Assembly: GCA_021731815.1 (NCBI GenBank)
Contig: JAKFWO010000008.1
Span: forward strand, 1 to 64,000
Source of the DNA: Hyphomonadaceae bacterium
Lineage (GTDB): Bacteria > Pseudomonadota > Alphaproteobacteria > Caulobacterales > Aquidulcibacteraceae
DNA: 64,000 nucleotides
Direction: 5' to 3'
The notes beneath the pieces are model-generated. The model did no database searches and was not told where the DNA came from. It saw nothing but the letters and a program-made list of their open reading frames with translations. The position numbers and the translations under genes were made by a program. Numbering within the stretch: the first letter of the stretch is position 1; each line of letters opens with the position of its first letter. Of the stretch, positions 36,769 through 45,296 are shown piece by piece.

Positions 36769-36819
36769 GGGCGGGGCCTGAGAGGGCCGGGCCTGAGAGA
36801 GCGGGGCCTGTGAGGGATC
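36760..36819. repeat. 15-bp tandem repeat x4 over the DUF3035 stop
   Basis: Four consecutive 15-bp units: GGCCTGTGAGGGCGG, GGCCTGAGAGGGCCG, GGCCTGAGAGAGCGG and GGCCTGTGAGGGATC. The gene's TGA (36766-36768) lies in unit 1, and each further unit has TGA at the same place or one base earlier. The repeat marks the left boundary of the AT-richer insert that follows. Confidence 0.95.
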
Positions 36820-37040
36820 CGACTGGCCCATGATCGGAGTTATGCTGGATGCAACCCATGATGTGACGTTTTTACGACTTGCAGTGCCGCGAGAAATGGG
36901 GTAATTGTCTATATCGTGCCGATTTTTCACCTTTCCTTATGAATTCGGCGAGTATCACTTAACGGTAATTCTGATGCGTGGCATCGTGGGCCTTTGGTGC
37001 CTGCGCTGCCAGACCCGGATACCAGACATTCGAGGCCCAA

Positions 37041-37283
37041 GTGAGAAATTTTCTACGCTTTGCCACCGATCGGCAATCTTCCCCCAATACAGAGTGGACG
37101 GTCTCGCGACTGCCCGCAGGCACGCAGCCTGAGGTCATCTTCGACGGTTATGTCACGATCGGCGGCGAACGGATAGCGGTCCCGCCGGCACCGGCCGAGC
37201 CGAAAGGCGCGACACGCGAGCAAATTCGGGCAGCCGTGCGGGAAGTCCTGATGGAACGCCGTGCGCGTGATCCCAATTATTGA
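37041..37283 (+). CDS. Small protein upstream of the TIR-like gene
   Basis: An 80-residue protein of no family I recognise. Predicted features: a short N-terminal basic segment, a beta-rich middle (EVIFDGYVTIGGERIAVP) and a C-terminal charged helix (TREQIRAAVREVLMERRARD). I choose the GTG at 37041 because GAGG lies 6 bases upstream; an in-frame GTG at 36978 would add 21 residues. Its TGA overlaps the next gene's TTG start (TTGA), so the two are probably translated together. It begins an AT-richer segment (36830-37990) unlike the flanking housekeeping DNA. An antitoxin-like, adaptor or sensor role is possible but unproven. Confidence 0.65.
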   Translation: MRNFLRFATDRQSSPNTEWTVSRLPAGTQPEVIFDGYVTIGGERIAVPPAPAEPKGATREQIRAAVREVLMERRARDPNY

Positions 37284-37999
37284 GACCGGATATCGCTGCA
37301 GGCCCTGACCGCGACGGCACAGACCCTGCCCCCACAGGCACCGGCGGAAACCCGGCCCTCGGCGGAAAGCCGATCGTCTTCATCAATTGCCCCTATGATC
37401 GGCCTTATATGCCGTATTTCGCGGCGATAGCTTTCACGGCCTATTGCTGCAAGACACAGCCGGTCTGCGCGCTGACGGACATGCGAGGAACGGCCGGCCG
37501 CCTTGACAACATCAAGAACCGGATCGCCGCGAGCGATTTCTCGATTCACGAACTCTCCCCGCCAAGCGTCTTCCGGCAGGGCTTATCCATCGCCCTGAAT
37601 CCGGAAAAGCAGCCGCGCCACAATATGGCGTTCGAGCTCGGGCTGACACTGGGTGCCACTTACTGGGGCGGCCCCGTCCAACAAAAGCATAAAGCACTTC
37701 TGCTCGCAAGAAATGGCTCTGATGTCAGGCGTGCATTGTCCGATCTCAATTTACTGGATCCACAAATTCATGATGGGAAGATCGAAATCCTCATCGAGAA
37801 GGTTTACATGTTTCTTAACGAGAGACGAGGTCCGGGCACGACAGGCCCTGCGGACATTATCCGCAAATTCAGGAAGTTCCAGGACGAAACCCCAGAAATT
37901 GCGAGGAAAATGATATGGGAGCCGGCGCGATTTAATATCATCGAGTGCCATGACGATTACATGGTCGCGATGGTGGACCGGATCGACGCAGGGTCCTGA
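37280..37999 (+). CDS. TIR-like / nucleotide-binding domain protein
   Basis: A 239-residue protein resembling a widespread group of bacterial hypothetical proteins with a TIR- or deoxyribosyltransferase-like fold. Features: a first strand FINCPYDRPYMPYF (residues 34-47), a helix-strand unit with DNIKNRIAASDFSIHELS (76-93), and HNMAFELGLTLGA (114-126), in which E119 sits where TIR NADases carry their catalytic Glu. SDLNLLDPQIHDG (154-166) and a C-terminal FRKFQDETP helix follow, as in the group. Start is the TTG at 37280, overlapping the 80-residue gene by 4 bases; no ATG lies before the domain. NAD cleavage or nucleotide signalling is inference; the family is uncharacterised. Confidence 0.72.
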   Translation: MRPDIAAGPDRDGTDPAPTGTGGNPALGGKPIVFINCPYDRPYMPYFAAIAFTAYCCKTQPVCALTDMRGTAGRLDNIKNRIAASDFSIHELSPPSVFRQGLSIALNPEKQPRHNMAFELGLTLGATYWGGPVQQKHKALLLARNGSDVRRALSDLNLLDPQIHDGKIEILIEKVYMFLNERRGPGTTGPADIIRKFRKFQDETPEIARKMIWEPARFNIIECHDDYMVAMVDRIDAGS

Positions 38000-38014
38000 A
38001 CCGCGCCTTGGGCG

Positions 38015-38773
38015 TCAGGGCGGCAGACTCGCCCGCGGCGGGCGGACATAAAGCGGGACAGGCCGCCGTGCCCCCGGCAAGCTCGGGTCGAGTGCAGCGA
38101 GGGCGGCACCCAAAGCGGCCGGCCGGGTCGGGACAAGGCTGGTCGGGGCCGGCCATGGATCGCGGCTGAATTCCGGTGCAATTTCTGCCATTTCGGGCGA
38201 GACTCCAGACATGATCTCGTTCCAATCCCTCGCCCAGGAATCCGGCGCGATTATTTCTGTGCCCATGGGAAGCCCGGCAATCAGTCCCGGCAAATCGGCG
38301 GCGCGGATTTCCAGCAATTCCGGTTCCTCGCCCGGGATCGCGCGCAGCACTTCCACATAGGCCTTTGCTTCAGCGCCTGAAGCCGGCCGCCACGCCGGAT
38401 TGGGTGCCAGCGCCGCGAAGGGCCGGGCGCGAAACGCATCGCCGAGCACCAAGGGTGCCAATATCGATGAAATCCCGGTCACCGGCACCGCCAGTCCAAG
38501 GCCGATTCCGCGCGCAAAGCTGAGCCCCACCCGCACGCCCGTGAAACTGCCGGGGCCCAAAGTCACCCCGATCGCGGCGAGATCGGAAGGCACCGCGCCG
38601 AGCGCCCCGATCATCTCCGCCACCAGCGGGCCCAAAGCCTCTGCATGGCCGCGCGTCATGGGCTCGGTCCGCACGGCCAGCACCTCGCCCCCCGAACTGA
38701 CGAATGCGACCCCACATTCCGTGCCGCAAGTGTCGATGCCGAGAATCAGCGGCCGGTTCAGAGGATCCGGCAC
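38015..38773 (-). CDS. tsaB: tRNA threonylcarbamoyladenosine protein TsaB
   Basis: Partner of TsaD in making the t6A37 modification of ANN-reading tRNAs. The 252-residue ASKHA-fold protein starts LILGIDTCGTECGVAFV and contains the family signature VTLGPGSFTGVRVGLSFARGIGLGL. The C-terminal half is less conserved, as usual. Start at 38773 overlaps the 3' end of the nitroreductase gene by 16 bases, suggesting co-transcription. It converges with the TIR-like gene 15 bases away. Confidence 0.93.
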   Translation of the reverse strand: MPDPLNRPLILGIDTCGTECGVAFVSSGGEVLAVRTEPMTRGHAEALGPLVAEMIGALGAVPSDLAAIGVTLGPGSFTGVRVGLSFARGIGLGLAVPVTGISSILAPLVLGDAFRARPFAALAPNPAWRPASGAEAKAYVEVLRAIPGEEPELLEIRAADLPGLIAGLPMGTEIIAPDSWARDWNEIMSGVSPEMAEIAPEFSRDPWPAPTSLVPTRPAALGAALAALDPSLPGARRPVPLYVRPPRASLPP

Positions 38774-39408
38774 GAATCGTCGAATTCGAGGCGGGGCAGC
38801 CGGGGATTCATTTTCTCATCCGTGCCATAGCCGATATTGCAGAGGAAATTCGAGCGCCAGTTTTGGGTCTCTTCATTCCCCGCGAAAAAAGCGGCGTCAA
38901 CCCCCGCCCGGTCAAAGCCCGACATCGGGCCACAATCGAGCCCCAATGCGCGCGCCGCCAGCATGAAATAGGCCGCCTGAAGCGTGCCATTGCGCTCGCC
39001 ATGGTCGCGCGCGGTATCGGGACTGGACATCCGGTTTTTCATGTCGGGACTATGGGGAAACAACACGGGAAGCTTGTCGTAAAAAGCGTGATCCACGGCG
39101 AAAATCACCGTCCATGGGGCGGTCATCGTCTTTTCGACATTGCCCGCATTGAGCAAGGGGCGCAGCTTTTCTTTCGCCGCCGGCGTTCCGATGAACACGA
39201 AACGTGCAGGTGAGCAATTGACCGAAGTTGGCCCCATTTTGGCGAGATCATAGGCGGCGCGGATCAGGATTTCCGGAACCGGCTTGTCGCGCCAGGCATA
39301 ACGGGTGCGGGCCGCGCGGAACATCTGGTCGAGCGCAAGGTCGCTCAGCGGGGCCCCAAGGGCCGGGCCGATTTCCGTTCCGAATTCCACATCGCCTGCA
39401 TTGCTCAT
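38758..39408 (-). CDS. RutE-like nitroreductase family flavoprotein
   Basis: A 216-residue FMN-dependent reductase of the nitroreductase superfamily, closest to the malonic semialdehyde reductase RutE/HadB-like group. Evidence: FRAARTRYAWRDKPVPEI at the N-terminus, MGPTSVNCSPARFVFI, and the C-terminal GLDCGPMSGFDRAGVDAAFF with GYGTDEKMNPRLPR. I choose the ATG at 39408 (MSNAGDVEF), with GGGGCAG upstream; an ATG at 39423 would add five residues. No other rut pyrimidine-degradation genes are nearby, so the substrate is open. Confidence 0.85.
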   Translation of the reverse strand: MSNAGDVEFGTEIGPALGAPLSDLALDQMFRAARTRYAWRDKPVPEILIRAAYDLAKMGPTSVNCSPARFVFIGTPAAKEKLRPLLNAGNVEKTMTAPWTVIFAVDHAFYDKLPVLFPHSPDMKNRMSSPDTARDHGERNGTLQAAYFMLAARALGLDCGPMSGFDRAGVDAAFFAGNEETQNWRSNFLCNIGYGTDEKMNPRLPRLEFDDSCRIL

Positions 39409-39529
39409 TTTCTGCCCCGCCATTTTCGAATCATGTCTGAAAACCACCCGCAGGATAGACGACCGGCCAACCTGCGGAAAGGATGGAATCCGGTGTCACC
39501 CACGGATTTCGGCACTTCATACAAAAGAA

Positions 39530-41527
39530 TCAGGCCAGTTCGACCAGGGGATCATCCGCCGCCACCGTCGCCCCCGCCGCCACATGGACTTTTGCCACCA
39601 CGCCATCGCGCTCGGCACGGATGATATTCTGCATCTTCATGGCCTCGACCACCATCAGGCCCTCGCCGGCCTTGACTTCCTGGCCCGGTGCCGCATCGAC
39701 CGACACCACCAGTCCAGGCATGGGCGAGAGCACGATACGCGACAGATCGGGAGCCGCCTTGAGCGGCAGGCGGGCCCGCAAGGCCGCTTCATTGGGCGTC
39801 GCGATGATGACATTCAGGCTCGACCCGGCAATCGCCACCGCCCAGCCGGTGGGCAGCGGTTTCAGGGTCAGCGCAAATTCTTCTCCGTCCAGCGTGGCTT
39901 CCATGAGCAAGCGGCCCGGACGCCACGCACTTTCAAAGGCCTGTTCCTTGCCTGCCTGATCGAAGGTGATCGCGGCGTGTCCGCGGCCCGGGGCCAGATG
40001 CACCCGGACCATGGATGGCATGCCCGCGGCGAGAACGGCCCAGTCGAACACTGCCTTGCTCCCGGCCGAAATCCCCGCAAGGCGCCGTGCCAGCAGGCTG
40101 CGGGCAAAAGCACAGGCGGCAATCGCCTGTTCGGCCGCACGCGGACCAAGCGGGGCCCCCTGAAATCCGTCAGGAAAGGTCGCCTTGATATAGCCGGTCG
40201 TGAATTCGCCGCTCAGAAACCCGGGCTCGCGCATGATGGTCGCGAGAAACGCCCCATTATCGCGAATGCCTTCAATGGCAAAGCGGTCGAGCGCCATGGC
40301 CTGGGTGGCGATCGCTTCCCGCCGGGTCGGGGCATGGGTGACCAGCTTGGCGATCATCGGATCGTAGAAGATCGAAATTTCATCGCCCTCACGCACCCCG
40401 GAATCGAGCCGAACGATTCCCGGCCCGAGCGGACCTTCATGGGGCGGTTCATACCGCTTGAGTCGGCCGATCGAGGGCAGGAAATTGCGGCGCGGATCCT
40501 CGGCATAGAGGCGGCTTTCCACCGCCCAGCCATTGATGGTCACGTCTTTCTGGGCAAAGGACAGTTTCTCGCCGGCGGCGGAACGGATCATCTGCTCCAC
40601 CAGATCGAGGCCGGTAATCATCTCGGTCACCGGATGCTCGACCTGAAGGCGTGTATTCATTTCGAGGAAGTAAAAACTCCGGTCGACCCCGCTGGCCACA
40701 AATTCCACGGTGCCGGCGCTGTCATAATTCACCGACCGCGCCAGAGCCGCCGCCTGTTCGCCCATCGCGGCGCGGGTTTTGGCTTCGAGCAGCGGCGAGG
40801 GCGCTTCCTCGATCACTTTCTGGTTGCGGCGCTGGATCGAGCATTCGCGTTCGCCGAGATAAACCACCGTGCCATGTTTGTCGCCCAGCACCTGGATCTC
40901 GATATGGCGCGGATCGCGGATGAATTTTTCGATGAACACGCGGTCGTCGCCAAAGGCGTTTTTCGCCTCTGCCCGGACGGCGGGGAAGCCTTCCTCGACT
41001 TCGGCCCGGTTTTCCGCGACGCGAATGCCTTTTCCGCCACCACCGGCCGAGGCCTTGATCATCACGGGAAATCCAATCTGTTCGGAGATTTCCAGCGCGC
41101 GCGCAACCGTATCGATTTCGCCGGGAAAGCCCGGCACGGTGGACACTCCCGCAGCGGCCGCCCGCTTTTTGCTTTCGATCTTGTCGCCCATCGCCTCGAT
41201 CGCCGCGGCATTGGGACCTATAAAAACAATGTTCTCCGCAGCAAGCGCACGCGCAAAGGCCGCGTTCTCCGACAGAAAGCCGAAACCGGGATGGATGGCG
41301 TCGGCACCGGCGGCTCTGGCAGCCGCGATGATCTTTTCGATGACCAGATAGGATTGCGCGGCCGGCGAGGGGCCGATCGCAATGGCTTCATCGGCCATTT
41401 CGACCGCGAGGGAATCGGCATCGGCCTCGGAATAGACGATGGCCGTGGAAATCCCGAGGCGGCGCGCGGTCCCGATGATGCGCACGGCGATCTCGCCGCG
41501 ATTGGCGATCAGGATACGGTCAAACAT
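39530..41527 (-). CDS. pccA: Propionyl/acyl-CoA carboxylase alpha subunit
   Basis: Biotin-carrying subunit that carboxylates biotin with ATP and bicarbonate for an acyl-CoA carboxylase. The protein has 665 residues: biotin carboxylase (1-445; KIANRGEIAVR-type start ILIANRGEIAVRI, ATP-grasp KASAGGGGKGIRV, catalytic EMNTRLQVEHPVTE), a BT-like middle domain and a C-terminal biotinyl domain with biotinylated K631 in VVEAMKMQN. Length and the closing domain fit PccA or MccA rather than AccC. The beta subunit is not adjacent. The acyl-CoA dehydrogenase lies 41 bases upstream on the same strand, which suggests branched-chain or propionate catabolism. Confidence 0.9.
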   Translation of the reverse strand: MFDRILIANRGEIAVRIIGTARRLGISTAIVYSEADADSLAVEMADEAIAIGPSPAAQSYLVIEKIIAAARAAGADAIHPGFGFLSENAAFARALAAENIVFIGPNAAAIEAMGDKIESKKRAAAAGVSTVPGFPGEIDTVARALEISEQIGFPVMIKASAGGGGKGIRVAENRAEVEEGFPAVRAEAKNAFGDDRVFIEKFIRDPRHIEIQVLGDKHGTVVYLGERECSIQRRNQKVIEEAPSPLLEAKTRAAMGEQAAALARSVNYDSAGTVEFVASGVDRSFYFLEMNTRLQVEHPVTEMITGLDLVEQMIRSAAGEKLSFAQKDVTINGWAVESRLYAEDPRRNFLPSIGRLKRYEPPHEGPLGPGIVRLDSGVREGDEISIFYDPMIAKLVTHAPTRREAIATQAMALDRFAIEGIRDNGAFLATIMREPGFLSGEFTTGYIKATFPDGFQGAPLGPRAAEQAIAACAFARSLLARRLAGISAGSKAVFDWAVLAAGMPSMVRVHLAPGRGHAAITFDQAGKEQAFESAWRPGRLLMEATLDGEEFALTLKPLPTGWAVAIAGSSLNVIIATPNEAALRARLPLKAAPDLSRIVLSPMPGLVVSVDAAPGQEVKAGEGLMVVEAMKMQNIIRAERDGVVAKVHVAAGATVAADDPLVELA

Positions 41528-41568
41528 GAAGGCTCCTCACACTTCAGGGGAAATCGCGGCACCGGGGC

Positions 41569-43395
41569 TTACCCCGCGAGTTCCGTATAATCGTCCCCGA
41601 ACAAGGTGTCCGCGCCCAGTTTGACAGCCTGTTTGTGGGCGATGGCATAAGGCAGAATCGCGCGGGCATAGATCGCGGCCAATTGGATCCGGCTCTTCCA
41701 ATAGGGCGTCCCCGGCTCCTGGGCCTTGAGCCGGCGCTGGGCGGCCAATGCCCCCTTGGCGAGGTAAAATCCGCCCGTGACATCGCCGGCCAGGGTCAGA
41801 AAAGCGGAGGCACCGGCCAGCGCATCGCGGCGATTGTCCTTCAGGCAGCCGAGGAGAAACAGGCTCGCTTCCTCCAGCGCATCGATTCCGGCGGCGAGGG
41901 CTTCGCCCATATCCCGGATGGCGGGGGTGGAGGCGGCGCGGCAATCCTCGACACCGAGCCGCATCTCGGCGATGAGCCGAGCCATGGGGGCTCCGCCGCC
42001 CATCGGCAGCTTGCGCTCGACGAGATCGATCGCCTGAATGCCGTTGGTTCCCTCATAGATCGGCGTGATGCGCGCATCGCGGTAATATTGCGCTGCCCCG
42101 CCTTCGTCGACAAAGCCGGTTCCGCCATGGATCTGCACGCCCTGCGAGGCGATCTCCACCGCCATGTCCGAGCACCACGCCTTGGCGATCGGCGTCAGCA
42201 ATTCCTCGCGCTCGCGGGCCTCGCGGCGGTCGGTCTCGTCCCGGAGCACCACCGCCATGTCGGCTGCGAGCGCCGTGGCGTAGCAAATGGCGCGTCCGGC
42301 ATTGACCTTCGCCTTCATGACCAGCAAGAGGCGGCGGATATCGGAATGGTCGATGATTGCCGACGGTGCCAGGGCCGCCCCGTCCGCGCGGCCCTGGCGG
42401 CGCTCCTGGGCATAGGAAAAAGCCTTCTGGAATGCGGCTTCGGCCACGGCCACTCCTTGCAACCCGACATTGAGACGGGCTGAGTTCATCATGGTGAACA
42501 TGGCCGCGAGCCCGCGATGCTCGGCCCCGATCAGCCAGCCAATGGCCCCGGGCGGGTCGGCAAAGGCCCCGTCGCCAAAGGCCATGGAACAGGTGGGGGA
42601 AGCATGGATGCCGAGCTTCTTTTCAAGCCCCACACAGCGCAGATCATTGCGCCGCCCCGGATTGCCCGCCGCATCGGGCAGGAATTTCGGGACGAGGAAC
42701 AAGGACACCCCCTTCGACCCCGCCGCCGCCCCGGGCGTTCGGGCGAGCACGAGATGGACGACATTGGCCGCCATGTCATGGTCGCCATAGGTAATGAAAA
42801 TCTTGCTGCCGAACAGGCGGAATGCGCCTTCGCCCTGGCTTCCGTCGGTGACCGGCTCGGCTCTCGTGGTCAGCGCCCCGACATCGGTGCCGGCCTGGGG
42901 CTCGGTCAGATTCATGGCACCCGACCACTCGCCGCTGACCAGCTTCGGGAGATAGAGCGCGCGCTGGGCCCCGGTTCCGTGGCGGTCAATGGCCTCGATC
43001 GCGCCGAGCGTCAGCATTGGGCACAGGCCAAAGCTCATATTGGCAGCGTGGATCATTTCACCGACCGCCAGCGCCGCCGCTTTGGGAAGGCCCTGGCCGC
43101 CGATCGCTTCAGGAAAGCCGAGCCCCAGCCAGCCACCTTCCACCATCTGGGCATAGGCTTCACGAAAGCCCGGCGCGGTCGTCACGCTGTCATTGGCGAG
43201 GGTTGCACCATGGTGATCGCCCACCCGGTTGAGCGGTTCAAGCGCCTCCCCCGTCCAGGTCCCGGCGGCGTCCAGCAGGTCGCCAATGAGATCGGCGGTG
43301 AAATCGGGAAAGGCACCATCGGCCTTGAGGCCCTCGATCCCGGTGACATCCTCGAGCGTAAAACGGATGTCACGGATCGGCGCGCGATAGGTCAT
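41569..43395 (-). CDS. Acyl-CoA dehydrogenase (DmdC-like)
   Basis: A 608-residue FAD-dependent dehydrogenase, long-form type with an N-terminal extension and extra C-terminal domain as in 3-methylmercaptopropionyl-CoA dehydrogenase DmdC and related fatty acyl-CoA dehydrogenases. Motifs: TEPQAGTDVGALTT, the catalytic-base region ITPIYEGTNGIQAIDLVERKL (Glu in YEGTNG), and VQIHGGTGFVDE. Start at 43395 (MTYRAPIRDIRF) matches the family. The same fold serves many acyl substrates, so DmdC chemistry (DMSP breakdown) should not be assumed; no dmd partners are present. Confidence 0.9.
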   Translation of the reverse strand: MTYRAPIRDIRFTLEDVTGIEGLKADGAFPDFTADLIGDLLDAAGTWTGEALEPLNRVGDHHGATLANDSVTTAPGFREAYAQMVEGGWLGLGFPEAIGGQGLPKAAALAVGEMIHAANMSFGLCPMLTLGAIEAIDRHGTGAQRALYLPKLVSGEWSGAMNLTEPQAGTDVGALTTRAEPVTDGSQGEGAFRLFGSKIFITYGDHDMAANVVHLVLARTPGAAAGSKGVSLFLVPKFLPDAAGNPGRRNDLRCVGLEKKLGIHASPTCSMAFGDGAFADPPGAIGWLIGAEHRGLAAMFTMMNSARLNVGLQGVAVAEAAFQKAFSYAQERRQGRADGAALAPSAIIDHSDIRRLLLVMKAKVNAGRAICYATALAADMAVVLRDETDRREAREREELLTPIAKAWCSDMAVEIASQGVQIHGGTGFVDEGGAAQYYRDARITPIYEGTNGIQAIDLVERKLPMGGGAPMARLIAEMRLGVEDCRAASTPAIRDMGEALAAGIDALEEASLFLLGCLKDNRRDALAGASAFLTLAGDVTGGFYLAKGALAAQRRLKAQEPGTPYWKSRIQLAAIYARAILPYAIAHKQAVKLGADTLFGDDYTELAG

Positions 43396-43575
43396 GGATG
43401 GGGCTCCCGTCAGGCGGCGCAAGGGCGAAGCTGCGCGCTATCTATCGCGGCAAACCCGTGCGGAATGCAAGCGTTTCGGCGGTTTGGCGGCAGGCACCGT
43501 TTTCCGCAAGCATCTGTGGAAGCGCGCGCGCCGATATGCGAGACTTGGAGGTCGCAATCCGCATGGGGGCCCCCG

Positions 43576-44349
43576 ATGAACAACACCTTCTTTCAGATGT
43601 CGGGGGTTCTGATGTCGCATCTTCCGAAGTTTCGAAAGCTCTGCCAGCAGCGCGGCGGGCTCTGGCCGGTCCTCGGCCTCGTCCTCACCAGCCTGACCCT
43701 TGGCCCGGTCGCCCCCGCCATGGCACAGGCACAGACTGGAGCACAGACGGGGGCACAGACAGGAGCACAGGTGGAGGCCACGGATTCTGATGCAAAGCCG
43801 GCCAGCATCTCCGGTCAGCCTTCGGGGACCTATGCGCTCGATCCCAAACACGCCACGCTGGTCTGGCGGGTGTTTCATCTCGGCCTGTCGCGCTACACGG
43901 CCCGCTTCAACCGGCTCGAGGCGATTCTGGTCTGGGACGACGGGGATGTCACCAAAGCCCGGGTGAATGCGGTGATCGATCCTGCATCGGTCGACACCGG
44001 CTATCCCGATGCAGCCACACGCGATTTCGACAAGGAACTGGCCACGGAAGGCAAATATTTCAATGCGAAGAAATATCCCTTCATCCGTTTTCAATCGACC
44101 GCGATCGAGAAAACCGGCGACAAAACCGGACGGATGACCGGCGACCTGCAATTCAGGGGCGTGAGCAAGCCGGTCACTTTTGAGGTGACTTTCAATGGCG
44201 GCATCCGCAACATCCTGACCCAGAAACAGAATCTGGGCTTTTCCGCCCGCGCGACGATCCGGAGGTCCGAGTGGGGCATGGATGCGCTGCTGCCTTATGT
44301 TGCCGACGAGGTGGAGATTCTCATCGAAGCCGAGTTCGAAAAGCAGTAA
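43576..44349 (+). CDS. YceI-domain periplasmic protein (1 of 3)
   Basis: A 257-residue exported protein with a Sec signal (GLWPVLGLVLTSLTLGPVAPAMAQ, cleavage near AMA-QA) and one YceI domain, a lipocalin-like barrel that binds isoprenoid quinone-like lipids in studied members. Evidence: GTYALDPKHATLVWRVFHLGLSRYT, then FRGVSKPVTFEVTFNG and ATIRRSEWGMDALLPYVADEVEI. Three QTGA repeats follow the signal, encoded by a 12-bp repeat at 43732-43767. The ATG at 43576 is used; an ATG at 43612 would give a more typical signal length. First of three consecutive YceI genes. Confidence 0.88.
   Translation: MNNTFFQMSGVLMSHLPKFRKLCQQRGGLWPVLGLVLTSLTLGPVAPAMAQAQTGAQTGAQTGAQVEATDSDAKPASISGQPSGTYALDPKHATLVWRVFHLGLSRYTARFNRLEAILVWDDGDVTKARVNAVIDPASVDTGYPDAATRDFDKELATEGKYFNAKKYPFIRFQSTAIEKTGDKTGRMTGDLQFRGVSKPVTFEVTFNGGIRNILTQKQNLGFSARATIRRSEWGMDALLPYVADEVEILIEAEFEKQ
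43732..43767. repeat. 12-bp repeat x3 encoding QTGA
   Basis: Three tandem 12-bp units (CAGACTGGAGCA, CAGACGGGGGCA, CAGACAGGAGCA), in frame just after the signal peptide of the first YceI gene, with a fourth diverged unit (QVEA). Confidence 0.93.
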
Positions 44350-44410
44350 TCGGAAACCGGAATTATGCCCGACAGGCATCGGATGCCCGCTTGACCCAGG
44401 AGAAGACTTT

Positions 44411-45133
44411 ATGACCTCTCATTTCCCCGCCAGAAAACATGTGTCGGCCATTGCGGCCTCGGTTTTGATCCTCGGGCTCGCCGCCTGCGCCCCGACCACC
44501 GCAAAGCCGCCCGAAGCCGCTGCCCCCGCGGAACCGGCCCCCGTGACGCTCGCGCCGATCGAGGCCCCGGCGGGGACCTATGTGGTTGACCCCTATCATG
44601 CGACCGTCGCCTTCCGGGTCAACCATCTCGGCCTGTCGATCTATAATGCCCGCTTCAAGAAATTCGCGGCGGAATTCACCTTTGATCCCGCCAATCCCAC
44701 GGCCGCGGCCATCACGGGGTCGGTCGACACCAGCTCGGTCGAAACCGATTATTCGGGAAACTTCAAGGCCGGCCATCCGGATTCGCCCTACAAGACCTTC
44801 AATGAAGCACTGGTGAAGGACCCGGCCTGGTTCGATGCCACGAAATTCCCGACCATGAGCTTCAAATCCACCGGGCTCACGGTCACCAGCCCCACTGGCG
44901 GTGACATGGCCGGCGAACTGACGCTGAAGGGCGTGACGAAGCCCGTGACCTTCGCCGTGACGCTGGTCGGGGCCAAGGCCGAGCACCCCTTTGTCAAGGG
45001 CGTCGGTGCCATGGGCTTTACCGCGCGCACCACGATCAAGCGCAGCGAATGGGGCCTCGACAATTCCGTTCCCTTTGTCGCCGATGACGTGGAAATCATC
45101 TTTGACGGCGAATTCACCCAGAAGAAGGCATAA
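44411..45133 (+). CDS. YceI-domain lipoprotein (2 of 3)
   Basis: A 240-residue lipoprotein version of YceI: signal ending LILGLAAC (lipobox LAAC), a Pro/Ala/Glu-rich spacer (about residues 25-50), then the YceI barrel (GTYVVDPYHATVAFRVNHLGLSIYN; LKGVTKPVTFAVTLVG; TTIKRSEWGLDNSVPFVADDVEI). AGGAGAAG lies 6 bases before the ATG at 44411. It follows the first YceI gene by 61 bases. The stop TAA lies in a short tandem repeat (45123-45146). Confidence 0.9.
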   Translation: MTSHFPARKHVSAIAASVLILGLAACAPTTAKPPEAAAPAEPAPVTLAPIEAPAGTYVVDPYHATVAFRVNHLGLSIYNARFKKFAAEFTFDPANPTAAAITGSVDTSSVETDYSGNFKAGHPDSPYKTFNEALVKDPAWFDATKFPTMSFKSTGLTVTSPTGGDMAGELTLKGVTKPVTFAVTLVGAKAEHPFVKGVGAMGFTARTTIKRSEWGLDNSVPFVADDVEIIFDGEFTQKKA

Positions 45134-45146
45134 CCAGAAGGCGTAA
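45123..45146. repeat. Tandem repeat spanning the second YceI stop
   Basis: AGAAGGCATAA (45123-45133) and AGAAGGCGTAA (45136-45146) repeat with period 13; each ends in TAA, and the first TAA is the gene's stop. Confidence 0.85.
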
Positions 45147-45195
45147 GTCGATCTTGCGTTTCCTGCTTCCAAAGCAGTGCGTTTGAGCCTGTCGA

Positions 45196-45228
45196 GGGCA
45201 GATCCGTCCAACCGGACGTGATCTGCCC
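45196..45228 (+). other. Strong hairpin between YceI genes
   Basis: GGGCAGATC-CGTCC (45196-45209) pairs with GGACG-T-GATCTGCCC (45214-45228): 14 paired bases, a single bulged T and a 4-base loop. No U-run follows, so it is not a standard terminator. It lies between the second YceI gene and the b561-YceI fusion gene, where it could stabilise or process the mRNA. Confidence 0.75.
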
Positions 45229-45296
45229 TGCGACGCCCGGTTCGCGGAAGCGGGTGTGGTGCAACCGTCTCACAACAAGTGTCCCGGAGGTCCTGG

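Noticed and set aside
36760-36819. CRISPR-like array
   Set aside because: The units are 15 bp and directly adjacent with no spacers; this is a tandem repeat. The same applies to the repeats at 21013 and 51270.
39305-41590. 761-codon open frame on the plus strand
   Set aside because: It is antisense to pccA and the nitroreductase gene, both of which have clear motifs.
42517-43575. Long N-terminal extension of the first YceI protein
   Set aside because: The frame is open across the divergent acyl-CoA dehydrogenase gene, but the signal peptide after 43576 shows where the protein begins.
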